Assembly: GCA_016931875.1 (NCBI GenBank)
Contig: JAFGDX010000508.1
Location: 1-10,508, forward strand
From: Prolixibacteraceae bacterium
Lineage (GTDB): Bacteria > Bacteroidota > Bacteroidia > Bacteroidales > Prolixibacteraceae
Direction of reading: 5' to 3'
Length of the DNA stretch: 10,508 bases
Shown: positions 1 through 7,268 of the stretch, in pieces
Numbering within the stretch: position 1 is the first letter of the stretch
Layout of the letters: every line of letters starts with the position of its first letter
The notes under the pieces: generated by a model
The model's input: only the letters and a program-made list of their open reading frames with translations
What the model was told of the DNA's origin: nothing
Database searches by the model: none
Program-made: the position numbers and the translations under genes

Positions 1-30
1 AGAAAACTTTGAAAGTTTGTTCAGTTTTCT
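1..30. promoter_or_regulatory. Candidate TetR operator: two nested inverted repeats over the -33 box
   Basis: AGAAAACT (1-8) and AGTTTTCT (23-30) are perfect 8-base inverted arms around a 14-base spacer. A second perfect palindrome, AAACTTT-G-AAAGTTT, occupies 4-18 and contains the -33 TTTG. TetR-family repressors bind palindromes of roughly 15-30 bases over their own promoters, so this is a plausible autoregulatory operator. The outer repeat starts at the first base of the window and could extend further left. Binding is inferred. Confidence 0.45.
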
Positions 31-40
31 GTTATATTTG
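8..40 (+). promoter_or_regulatory. Predicted Bacteroidota-type promoter of the first tetR gene
   Basis: TATATTTG at 33-40 matches the Bacteroidota primary-sigma -7 consensus TAnnTTTG exactly, and a TTTG at 8-11 lies 21 bases upstream in the -33 position. Transcription would begin a few bases after 40, only about 10 bases before the ATG at 55. This rules against the GTG at 40 as the start codon, because that codon overlaps the -7 box. The match is seen in the sequence; promoter activity is inferred. Confidence 0.5.
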
Positions 41-54
41 TGCAAAATTTAGTA

Positions 55-654
55 ATGGAAGTACGCGACAGAATAATTGAAGAAGCTACCAAACAATTTT
101 TTCAGTACGGGATACGGAATGTTACCATGGACGACATTGCCGTTTCACTGGGTATTTCGAAACGAACGGTTTATGAAATTTTTAAAGACAAAAGCGAACT
201 TGTTGACACATGCATCAGCGAATTGAATGTGAAACAAGACAAAAAGGTACAGGAAGTGGTTACCAATTCGGTCAATGTAATTGAGGCCATTTTTGTTTTT
301 ATGCGTGAGGGAGTTAAGGCCATGAAAGTTATAAACCCGGTGTTTTTCAAAGATTTGGAAAAATTGTATCCGCGTTTGTGGAAAAAAATTGAAAGCGAAA
401 ATGTTGGGAAACGGCACGATTTGTCATCGCAACTGTTAAAAAAAGGAGTTGCAGAAGGATTGTTCCGCCAGGATTTGAACATCGAAATTGTATCAAAGCT
501 TTTTTATCATCAAATGAATTTGCTGAGCAACGACAGCGTATTTCCACGCGATAAATATGATCATGCGGAAGTTTTTCAGAACATGATAATCAACTTTGCC
601 AGAGGAATATCAACTCCCAAAGGAATACAGTTTATCGAAAGTGTAACGGGTTAA
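55..654 (+). CDS. TetR/AcrR family transcriptional repressor (first of a tandem pair)
   Basis: This is a cytosolic DNA-binding regulator of 199 residues, a normal TetR length. An amino-terminal three-helix domain (about residues 1-48) carries the family pattern: RDRIIEEATKQFFQYGI, then MDDIAVSLGISKRTVYEIF with the helix-turn-helix at about 25-44. The rest is an all-helical ligand and dimer domain without a recognisable ligand signature, ending in an ARGISTPKG motif shared with the next gene. I chose ATG 55 over the in-frame GTG at 40 because the GTG overlaps a promoter -7 box and the family normally starts about 10 residues before the first conserved helix. The gene lies upstream of a TolC-adaptor-RND cluster, so it probably represses itself and possibly the pump, with release by a pump substrate. 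The family call is firm; target and ligand are inferred. Confidence 0.88.
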   Translation: MEVRDRIIEEATKQFFQYGIRNVTMDDIAVSLGISKRTVYEIFKDKSELVDTCISELNVKQDKKVQEVVTNSVNVIEAIFVFMREGVKAMKVINPVFFKDLEKLYPRLWKKIESENVGKRHDLSSQLLKKGVAEGLFRQDLNIEIVSKLFYHQMNLLSNDSVFPRDKYDHAEVFQNMIINFARGISTPKGIQFIESVTG

Positions 655-671
655 AAAAATTTGAACCATAA

Positions 672-697
672 AAAACTCAAAACAATATTAAAGTTTT
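672..697. promoter_or_regulatory. Candidate second TetR operator with the same geometry as the first
   Basis: AAAACT (672-677) and AGTTTT (692-697) form inverted arms separated by 14 bases. The half-sites and spacing are identical to the core of the repeat at 3-28. The site lies just before the ATG at 706 of the second regulator gene. The surrounding DNA is very A-rich and other A-run/T-run pairings exist (for example 679-683 with 693-697), so chance is a real alternative. Confidence 0.3.
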
Positions 698-705
698 ACT
701 GGTAT

Positions 706-1323
706 ATGATGAATGAAAATAAGATAGTTGAAAAATCATCGGCACTGTATGCAAAATACGGAATTAAAGGTGTAAGTGTTGACGATGTTGCATTTGTGTT
801 GGGAATTTCAAAAAAAACCTTGTATGAATATATTGAAAACAAAAATGTGTTGATTCAAAAAGTGGTTGACAACAACCTGGCTACTTTTTTTGATAAAGTA
901 ACCGAAAAGGCGGAGGAGGAATCCGATATATTTAAAAGCCTCTGTTTAATTTACCTGAATACCATCCGGGAGGTAAAAAAAATAAATCCGTCGTATATCC
1001 ACGATTTAAAAAAATACCACCACAAACAATACCGGAAGATTCTGGAATTCAGAGATCACAAGCTTTACAAAACTATTGAGAACTTTATTAACCAGGGGAT
1101 TAAAACAGGCATATTCAGAAATGATTTGGATATGCAATATGTGTATGTAAACCAAATGTCAAAAGTTTCCATCCTTCTTTTTGATTCCTTTTTTGAATGT
1201 AAGGAACAGCCCTCGGTTCAGGATATTTACAAGATGATTTTAAACGATATCAGGGGAATTACCACCCTGAAAGGACATGAGATATTTGACCGGAATTACG
1301 ATGACCTTCTTCAGCTGAAATAG
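706..1323 (+). CDS. TetR/AcrR family transcriptional repressor (second of a tandem pair)
   Basis: This gene encodes a 205-residue regulator paralogous to the preceding one. From ATG 706 the two proteins align without gaps through the DNA-binding domain: KYGIKGVSVDDVAFVLGISK here matches QYGIRNVTMDDIAVSLGISK there. They also share INP...DL in mid-protein, G.FR.DL, and a terminal RGI(S/T)T.KG. An in-frame TTG at 661 would add 15 residues that do not belong to the family fold and would place coding sequence over the inverted repeat, so ATG 706 (or the adjacent ATG 709) is preferred. The gap after the first repressor is 51 bases with no terminator, so co-transcription is possible. The pair may form homodimers or a heterodimer. 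The ligand is unknown. The next gene is the TolC-like channel, 59 bases on. Confidence 0.85.
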   Translation: MMNENKIVEKSSALYAKYGIKGVSVDDVAFVLGISKKTLYEYIENKNVLIQKVVDNNLATFFDKVTEKAEEESDIFKSLCLIYLNTIREVKKINPSYIHDLKKYHHKQYRKILEFRDHKLYKTIENFINQGIKTGIFRNDLDMQYVYVNQMSKVSILLFDSFFECKEQPSVQDIYKMILNDIRGITTLKGHEIFDRNYDDLLQLK

Positions 1324-1382
1324 AAGATGGTAAAACATGCAATCATTGAATTTGAACGATAAACAATTAAAAATTAGCTTTT

Positions 1383-2687
1383 ATGAGACGAAAACAGATG
1401 ACTTTCTTTGTTCTGTCGCTGTTTCTTTTTCAGGGAGTATTTGCCCAGGAGAAGTTAACACTGGATATTGAAGGTGCTAAAGAGTACGCTCTGAATTTTA
1501 ACAAAACAATCAAAAACGCAGGCCTTTCGGTTGTTCAGTCGCAGGAACAACTAAAGGCAACCATTGCAACCGGTTTGCCGCAGGTGAATGCAACCACCGA
1601 TTATTCCAACGCACTGGGGGCTGAAATCAGCATTCAGTTTGATGAAAATGCACCCGCATCAAAAATCCCCATCAAACCTACCAGCAATTTCAATTTGCAG
1701 GTTGGCCAGTTAATTTTTAACGGGAGTTATATTGTTGGCATTCAAACGGCAAAACTGTATCAAAAAGTTACAGAAAAAAGCCTTGAAAAAACAGAGCAGG
1801 ATATTGTGAGCCAAATAGTTGAAAGTTACTATTTGGTGCTGGTTTCAGAAGAATCATTAAAAATTCTGGAGGCCAACATGAAAAACCTGCAGGAAATTTA
1901 TAAAAAAACCGAACCAATGGTTTCGGTGGGGATGATGGAAAAAGTAGAGCTCGACCAGTTGTCTGTTCAGGTGAATTCATTAAACAACGCGCTGAAATCA
2001 GCCGAGCGGCAATACGAAATGACCAAAAACATGTTGCGCCTGCAGTTGGGCGTTTCTGCCGACACAGAGCTGGAACTCACTGAAAAACTGGAAGATATTA
2101 TGGAGAATGCCGAAATAAGTTCGCTGGCAAACGGCACTTTCGATGTGGTTCAGAATATTGATTACCAGTTGATGGATGTGCAGGAAGACATGTCGGAAAA
2201 ACAGGTGAACCTGCAAAAGGCTGCCTATTTACCCACCATTTCAGGATATTACAACTACACCTACAAGTTGCTAAAACCGGCTTTTGATATGTCGCCGGCA
2301 CACATGCTTGGTTTGCAAATGAATATCCCGGTTTTTTCGAGCGGCGAAAGAAGAGCCAAAGTGCGTCAGGCGAAAATCGACCTGGAAACCACACAAAACA
2401 ATATGGCAATGCTGGAAGATCAACTGTCCATTCAGTTTAAACAGTTGAAATTTAATCTTTTGAGTGCAGTTGAGAGTTTTGAAAACCAGAAAAAAAATGT
2501 TGAAGTTTCGCGCGAGGTTTACAAGAGCCTCAAAACCAAATACGAACAGGGGGTCATCTCAAGTCTGGAGCTGACCACTGCCGACAACAACTACCTCAAA
2601 GCAGAATCGGATTACCTGACATCGATGCTGGAGGTTTTAAGAGCGCAAAACGAATTAAACACATTAACCGGAGTAGTAAACAATTAA
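1383..2687 (+). CDS. TolC-family outer-membrane efflux channel
   Basis: This is the outer-membrane exit duct of a tripartite efflux pump; family members form trimeric beta-barrels with a long periplasmic alpha-helical tunnel. The protein has 434 residues, usual for the family. It begins with a Sec signal peptide (MRRKQ, then a hydrophobic core at about 7-20, likely cut near GVFA-QEK) and has no lipobox cysteine. Two outer-membrane-efflux repeats are visible. The first has its helical hairpin around 135-225, with GMMEKVELDQLSVQVNSLNN at 183-202. The second ends with YEQGVISSLELTTADNNYLK at 387-406 and the closing helix to LNTLTG. I kept ATG 1383 rather than ATG 1398 because RRK supplies the positive signal-peptide n-region. 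It heads the channel-adaptor-pump operon; the adaptor follows 11 bases after the stop. Function is well supported; the exported substrate cannot be read from it. Confidence 0.92.
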   Translation: MRRKQMTFFVLSLFLFQGVFAQEKLTLDIEGAKEYALNFNKTIKNAGLSVVQSQEQLKATIATGLPQVNATTDYSNALGAEISIQFDENAPASKIPIKPTSNFNLQVGQLIFNGSYIVGIQTAKLYQKVTEKSLEKTEQDIVSQIVESYYLVLVSEESLKILEANMKNLQEIYKKTEPMVSVGMMEKVELDQLSVQVNSLNNALKSAERQYEMTKNMLRLQLGVSADTELELTEKLEDIMENAEISSLANGTFDVVQNIDYQLMDVQEDMSEKQVNLQKAAYLPTISGYYNYTYKLLKPAFDMSPAHMLGLQMNIPVFSSGERRAKVRQAKIDLETTQNNMAMLEDQLSIQFKQLKFNLLSAVESFENQKKNVEVSREVYKSLKTKYEQGVISSLELTTADNNYLKAESDYLTSMLEVLRAQNELNTLTGVVNN

Positions 2688-2698
2688 AAAATACAATA

Positions 2699-3748
2699 AT
2701 GAAACGATTAAACATTTTAACTGTTCTAACAGCCGTTGTGCCTTTCATCGTATTCTCTTGTACACAACCGGCAGAAAAAAAAGCGGAGGAAACCACCCAG
2801 GCATCGAAGGAAGTGGTGAGAGTACTTACCCTGGGGGAAGAAGAAATTGCCCGTTCGGTAGAATATACTTCAACGCTTGAGCCGTTTAACGAAGTGCATT
2901 TGGCTCCGTCAACGCCGGGGAAAATTGAAGCAATTCGTGTGGAAATTGGCGACCGCGTGAATAAAGGTGATGTTCTTATTCAAATGGATGACGCACAGCT
3001 GATTCAATCAAAAATTCAGACCAGCAACCTGCAAACTGATTTTTTACGTTTAGACACGCTGAGAATGGCCGGAAGTATTGCTCAGCAGCAATACGACCAA
3101 TTGGCTTCACAATATGAAATGGCCCGAAAAAATGTGGAATTTTTGTCGGAAAACACCACGATAACCGCCCCTTTTTCGGGCGTTATTTCTGGTAAATATT
3201 TTGAAAACGGAGAAATCTACTCCGGCTCTCCAATCGCAACTGTTGGGAAAGCCGCTATTGTTTCCTTAATTCAGATTGATGAGTTGAAAGCCATCGTCAG
3301 CATTTCAGAAAAATATTTTCCAAGTGTAAAAAAAGGAATGGAAGCCAAAATAAAAGTAGATGTTTACCCGGATATGGAATTTACCGGGAAAATTTACAAC
3401 ATCTATCCCACAATTAATCCTCAAAGCCGTTCTTTTGATGTTGAAGTAAGCATCAACAATTCTAAAAACCTGCTTCGCCCGGGCATGTTTACCCGTATCA
3501 CCATCGATTTGGAAAAAACAAATGCGCTTGTTTTGCCAGCGGTTGCCGTGTTGAAAATGCAGGGATCAAATGTTCGTTACCTGTTTGTGAACGAAAACGG
3601 AAAGGCAAAACGCATTGAAGTTGAACTGGGGAACCGGTTTGATGATAAAGTGGAAGTGATTTCCAAAGAGCTGAAAATTGGTGATGAAGTGGTTATAAAC
3701 GGCCAGGCAAGGCTTCTCAACGGAATGGAGATAGAAGTGGTTGAATAG
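2699..3748 (+). CDS. RND efflux periplasmic adaptor subunit (membrane fusion lipoprotein)
   Basis: The adaptor bridges the inner-membrane pump and the outer-membrane channel. It has 349 residues, slightly short for the family. A lipoprotein signal ends in IVFSC with Cys21 as the lipidation site, so it should be anchored by lipid to a membrane facing the periplasm. Two half-lipoyl segments (about 65-98, with APSTPGKIEAIRVEIGDRVN, and about 153-187, with TITAPFSGVISGKYFENGEI) flank a short coiled-coil hairpin of roughly 55 residues. The beta-barrel (about 188-270, with RPGMFTRITIDL) and a membrane-proximal domain follow. No metal-binding Met/His cluster typical of CusB was seen, which favours an organic-substrate pump. 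It starts 11 bases after the channel gene and ends 45 bases before the pump gene. The start is fixed by the signal peptide. Confidence 0.92.
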   Translation: MKRLNILTVLTAVVPFIVFSCTQPAEKKAEETTQASKEVVRVLTLGEEEIARSVEYTSTLEPFNEVHLAPSTPGKIEAIRVEIGDRVNKGDVLIQMDDAQLIQSKIQTSNLQTDFLRLDTLRMAGSIAQQQYDQLASQYEMARKNVEFLSENTTITAPFSGVISGKYFENGEIYSGSPIATVGKAAIVSLIQIDELKAIVSISEKYFPSVKKGMEAKIKVDVYPDMEFTGKIYNIYPTINPQSRSFDVEVSINNSKNLLRPGMFTRITIDLEKTNALVLPAVAVLKMQGSNVRYLFVNENGKAKRIEVELGNRFDDKVEVISKELKIGDEVVINGQARLLNGMEIEVVE

Positions 3749-3793
3749 AAACCACCCAATATTCATCAAAATTTATATGTAAAAAACAACATT

Positions 3794-6700
3794 ATGAGTA
3801 TCTATAAAAGTGCAGTAAATAAGCCCATAACTACATTAATGATTTTTATTGCTATTGTGGTTATGGGGATATTTTCTCTCATAAACATACCAATCGATTT
3901 GTATCCGGATATGGAACCGCCATACATTTCGGTTATGACAACCTATCCCGGGGCAAATGCGTCGGATATTGAAACCAATATTACCAAGGTTCTGGAAGAT
4001 GCTTTGAATTCGGTGGACAAACTAAAGGAAATTACTTCGGTTTCATCTGATAACCTGTCGGTAATTTCACTTGAATTTGAATGGGAATCGAACCTGGATG
4101 AGGCCACAAATGATATACGGGATGTTATTGACCGGATTTTTGACAACCTGCCCGAAGGATGCGAGAGGCCTACCATTTTGAAATTTAATACCAGTATGAT
4201 GCCGATTCTTTTTTATGCCATTACGGCAGAAGAAAGTTATCCCGGACTGGAAAAGCTGATCGATGAGAAAATTATCAATCCGCTGAACCGGGTGAACGGA
4301 GTAGGTTCGGTTTCAATGGTGGGAACCCCGCAACGGATGATTTATGTCGATGTTGATCCCAAACGGCTGGATGCCTACAATTTAACGGTTGAACAGATTG
4401 GAAGTGTTATTTCTGCTGAAAATATGAACCTTCCGCTGGGCAATGTGAAAATGGGGAAAATGGATTACCAGATTCGTGTGCAGGGAGAATTCAGCGAAAG
4501 TGAACGGATTAAAAACCTGGTGGTTGCCGATAATAATGGCCGCACGGTTTATGTGCGCGATGTTGCTACTGTGAGAGATACCTTGAAAGATATTACTCTT
4601 GAGGAAAAGATAAACGGTGAAAGCGGTGTCCGGATGTTTGTGATGAAACAGTCGGGGGCAAATACCGTAAAAGTGGCGCGCGAAATTAAAGCCAACCTTG
4701 AAGAACTAAAAACTACTTTGCCCCCTGATGTAAAAATTGAGGAAATCTTCGATTCATCAAAATTTATTAAAGGCTCTATTGGGAACCTTTCGCAAACGTT
4801 GATGTGGGCGATGATATTTGTAATTTTTGTGGTGCTGTTTTTCCTTGGCAGGTGGAGGGCTACATTTATTATTGTACTTACCATTCCAATATCGTTGATT
4901 GTGGCATTTGTGTATCTCTACGTCACCGGAAGCTCGCTGAATGTCATCTCCTTAACCTCGCTTTCCATTGCCATTGGTATGGTGGTTGACGATGCCATTG
5001 TGGTTTTGGAAAATATTACACGGCATGTTGAACGGGGAAGCAGCCCGCGCGAATCGGCCATTTATGCAACCAACGAAGTTTGGTTGTCGGTAATTATTAC
5101 TACACTGGTGGTGGTGGCTGTTTTTTTCCCGCTTACCCTTGTTTCGGGAATGACAGGCGTACTGTTTAACCAGTTGGGCTGGATTGTTACCATAACGGTG
5201 GTAACTTCAACCATTGCTGCCATTTCACTTACACCCATGCTTGCCTCGAAGTTTTTGCGCTTGCGGCCCAAAAAAGAAAGACGAAAATTCAGCTATGAAA
5301 ATACCATTGAAAAGTGGATGGAAAAACTCGATAGTTTTTATGAAGCTACATTACGCAGGTTTTTGCATTACAAAACAATGGTAATTATTGTAACGTTGTT
5401 GATTTTTATCTCTTCCTTGTTTTTAATGAAATTTATCGGTACCGATTTTATGCCCGAATCCGATGAAAGCCGGCTCTCGGTGGCCATTGAATTGCAAACC
5501 GGGCTCCGGGTGGAAGAAACCACAAAAGTAACCCGGAAACTGGAGGAACTGGTGAATGAAAGGTATCCGGAAGTAACGCTTATTTCATCTTCATCAGGTT
5601 CTGACGACGAAGGTAGTTTCCTTTCGTTGTTTAGCACAACGGGGTCAAATATTATCAACCTCACCATGAGTTTGGTGGATATTGAATACCGCGAACGTTC
5701 GGTGTTTGACATTGCCGATGATTTACGCGAACAAATGGCTCAATTCCCCGAAATAGTAACGGCTTCCATCTCAACATCAACACAAATGCTGGGTGGTTCA
5801 AATACCGTAGACGTTGAAATTTACGGCTACAATTTTGATGTTACCAATGCCTATGCCGAGAAAGTTTTGGAACGGTTGCGGGCTTTGGATGGTGCGAAGG
5901 AAGTTACCATCAGCCGGAAAAACGACAAACCCGAACTTCAGGTAGTTTTGGACAAGGATAAACTGGCTGAACACGGTTTGTCAACCGCTCAGGTTTCAAC
6001 CTTTGTGCGAAACAGGGTAAATGGCCTGGTTCCCTCTTATTTTAAAGAAGAAGGTGAAGAGTATGATATCAAAATACGACTGGAAGAAGAATACCGGAAT
6101 TCCATTTCCGATATTGAAGAACTGACTTTGCTAACCCCGGCCGGGCAGAGAATAAAATTAAAGGAAGTTGGCAAAGTGGAAGAATACTGGTCGCCACCAA
6201 GCATCGACCACAAACGGAGGGAAAGAGTAGTAACCATTTCGGCCCTACCTGATAAAATACCGTTAGGCCAACTGGCTGCAAATATTAAAACTGAATTGTC
6301 GGATATGGAACCGCCACAGGAAATTTTAACCACCATTGGCGGGGCCTACGAAGATCAGCAGGAATCGTTTATGGATTTAGCCATGCTGATGGTGTTAAGC
6401 CTTATCCTGGTGTATATTGTAATGGCTTCACAATTCGAATCGCTGCGGATGCCGTTTATCATCATGTTTTCAATTCCGTTTGCTTTTACAGGGGTAATTT
6501 ATGCACTGCTCATCACCAATACTACCCTGAGCGTGGTTGCTGCTTTGGGCGCTGTTCTGCTTATTGGTATTGTGGTTAAAAACGGGATTGTGCTGGTGGA
6601 TTATATTAACCTGATGCGCGACCGCGGGTATGAACTCTACGAAGCCATCGCCATTTCAGGAAAATCGAGATTACGGCCTGTGTTAATGACGGCCATGACT

Positions 6701-6910
6701 ACCATTTTGGGAATGTTGCCTCTGGCCATGAGTACCGGTGAAGGCGCTGAAATATGGCGGCCGATGGGGATTACCGTTATCGGTGGCCTGGTGGTTTCCA
6801 CCCTGGTAACCATGATTATTGTACCCACAATGTATGCTGTGCTGGCGACAAAAGGCGAACGCAGAAAAAAAGAGAAAATCAGGAAACAGTTTGTATTTAT
6901 GGACAAGTAA
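3794..6910 (+). CDS. Efflux RND transporter permease, HAE1 (AcrB/MexB) type
   Basis: This is the inner-membrane, proton-driven pump of the tripartite system; the family works as a trimer. The 1038 residues match the family length. TM1 lies at about 11-31, followed by the conserved NIPIDLYPDMEPPYISVMTT. The first large periplasmic loop runs to about 330, followed by the TM2-TM6 block. The proton-relay pair is D399-D400 in GMVVDDAIVVLEN (TM4), and the TM10 lysine is K929 in GIVVKNGIVLVDY. A second periplasmic loop lies between TM7 (about 530-550) and TM8 (about 860-880). The VDDAIVV form, instead of the VDAA form of heavy-metal pumps, places it in the HAE1 branch for drugs, dyes, bile salts or metabolites; the actual substrate is unknown. 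ATG 3794 gives the short cytosolic amino terminus expected before TM1. It is intact and is followed 11 bases later by a PII-like gene. Confidence 0.95.
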   Translation: MSIYKSAVNKPITTLMIFIAIVVMGIFSLINIPIDLYPDMEPPYISVMTTYPGANASDIETNITKVLEDALNSVDKLKEITSVSSDNLSVISLEFEWESNLDEATNDIRDVIDRIFDNLPEGCERPTILKFNTSMMPILFYAITAEESYPGLEKLIDEKIINPLNRVNGVGSVSMVGTPQRMIYVDVDPKRLDAYNLTVEQIGSVISAENMNLPLGNVKMGKMDYQIRVQGEFSESERIKNLVVADNNGRTVYVRDVATVRDTLKDITLEEKINGESGVRMFVMKQSGANTVKVAREIKANLEELKTTLPPDVKIEEIFDSSKFIKGSIGNLSQTLMWAMIFVIFVVLFFLGRWRATFIIVLTIPISLIVAFVYLYVTGSSLNVISLTSLSIAIGMVVDDAIVVLENITRHVERGSSPRESAIYATNEVWLSVIITTLVVVAVFFPLTLVSGMTGVLFNQLGWIVTITVVTSTIAAISLTPMLASKFLRLRPKKERRKFSYENTIEKWMEKLDSFYEATLRRFLHYKTMVIIVTLLIFISSLFLMKFIGTDFMPESDESRLSVAIELQTGLRVEETTKVTRKLEELVNERYPEVTLISSSSGSDDEGSFLSLFSTTGSNIINLTMSLVDIEYRERSVFDIADDLREQMAQFPEIVTASISTSTQMLGGSNTVDVEIYGYNFDVTNAYAEKVLERLRALDGAKEVTISRKNDKPELQVVLDKDKLAEHGLSTAQVSTFVRNRVNGLVPSYFKEEGEEYDIKIRLEEEYRNSISDIEELTLLTPAGQRIKLKEVGKVEEYWSPPSIDHKRRERVVTISALPDKIPLGQLAANIKTELSDMEPPQEILTTIGGAYEDQQESFMDLAMLMVLSLILVYIVMASQFESLRMPFIIMFSIPFAFTGVIYALLITNTTLSVVAALGAVLLIGIVVKNGIVLVDYINLMRDRGYELYEAIAISGKSRLRPVLMTAMTTILGMLPLAMSTGEGAEIWRPMGITVIGGLVVSTLVTMIIVPTMYAVLATKGERRKKEKIRKQFVFMDK

Positions 6911-6921
6911 TAAGATAAACA

Positions 6922-7215
6922 ATGAAAGCAGTATTTATCGTTTTTAATCAGGCCAACACCGAGCGTGTTGAATATATGTTTGACCGGCTGGGAATCAGAG
7001 GATATACCTGGTGGAATGATGTTTTGGGCCGCGGCTCGGAAACCGGTGAACCCAGAATGGGAACCCACACCTGGCCCGAAATTAATTCGGCAGTGCTCAC
7101 CATTATTCCCGATGAAAAAGTGGATGAACTTCTGGAAAAGGTTCAAAAAATGGACCAGGTAAACCTTGAAGTGGGTGTAAGGGCATTTGTTTGGGATGTT
7201 TTGAAAACAGTATAG
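6922..7215 (+). CDS. PII-like, PG0541-family transporter-associated protein
   Basis: This is a 97-residue soluble protein with no signal peptide or membrane segment. I recognise it as the small protein family named after Porphyromonas gingivalis PG0541, which accompanies RND pumps in Bacteroidota and has a GlnB/PII-like ferredoxin fold. The predicted layout fits: strand 1-8 (MKAVFIVF), helix 11-24, strand 27-36, a short loop 37-51 (GRGSETGEPRMGTHTW), strand 53-63 (EINSAVLTIIP), helix 64-78 (DEKVDELLEKVQ) and strand 83-93. The loop corresponds to the PII T-loop but is shorter and has no uridylylatable tyrosine. The canonical PII carboxy-terminal ATP-contact motif is not seen, so any ligand is unknown. 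The gene begins 11 bases after the pump stop and precedes the terminator, so it is co-transcribed with the pump. A role as cytosolic pump modulator is inferred by analogy with GlnK-AmtB. Confidence 0.8.
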   Translation: MKAVFIVFNQANTERVEYMFDRLGIRGYTWWNDVLGRGSETGEPRMGTHTWPEINSAVLTIIPDEKVDELLEKVQKMDQVNLEVGVRAFVWDVLKTV

Positions 7216-7225
7216 TGAGAAGTGT

Positions 7226-7268
7226 GGCTCCTTTTTTCAGAAATGAGAAAAGGGGCCTACTTTTTTTT
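7226..7268 (+). terminator. Intrinsic terminator of the efflux operon
   Basis: Arms 7226-7238 (GGCTCCTTTTTTC) and 7245-7257 (GAGAAAAGGGGCC) pair over all 13 positions, with two G-U pairs, around a 6-base loop. Eight Ts at 7261-7268 follow after three bases. The stem begins 11 bases after the PII-like gene's stop. On the minus strand the stem is not followed by a T-tract, so it should act mainly on plus-strand transcripts. Its right arm touches the stop codon of the convergent PBP gene, and the T-tract encodes that protein's terminal lysines. Confidence 0.8.

Noticed and set aside
40..54. GTG at 40 as start of the first TetR gene
   Set aside because: It overlaps the TATATTTG -7 box, and the five extra residues are not needed for the fold; ATG 55 fits the family better.
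661..705. TTG at 661 as start of the second TetR gene
   Set aside because: The additional 15 residues have no counterpart in the paralogue, and ATG 706 aligns exactly with the first gene's ATG 55.
1351..1382. TTTG-N20-TAGCTTTT as a promoter directly before the TolC gene
   Set aside because: The -7 box lacks the final G and abuts the ATG at 1383, so transcription would begin inside the gene. It would need the ATG at 1398, which removes the RRK n-region of the signal peptide.
3794..6910. Heavy-metal (CusA/CzcA) RND assignment, suggested by the PII-like neighbour
   Set aside because: TM4 reads VDDAIVVLEN with a paired Asp, as in AcrB-type pumps, rather than the VDAA pattern of metal pumps.
6637..7146. 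169-codon minus-strand open frame across the pump 3' end and PII-like gene
   Set aside because: It is antisense to two well-supported coding regions and shows no recognisable domain or protein-like motif.
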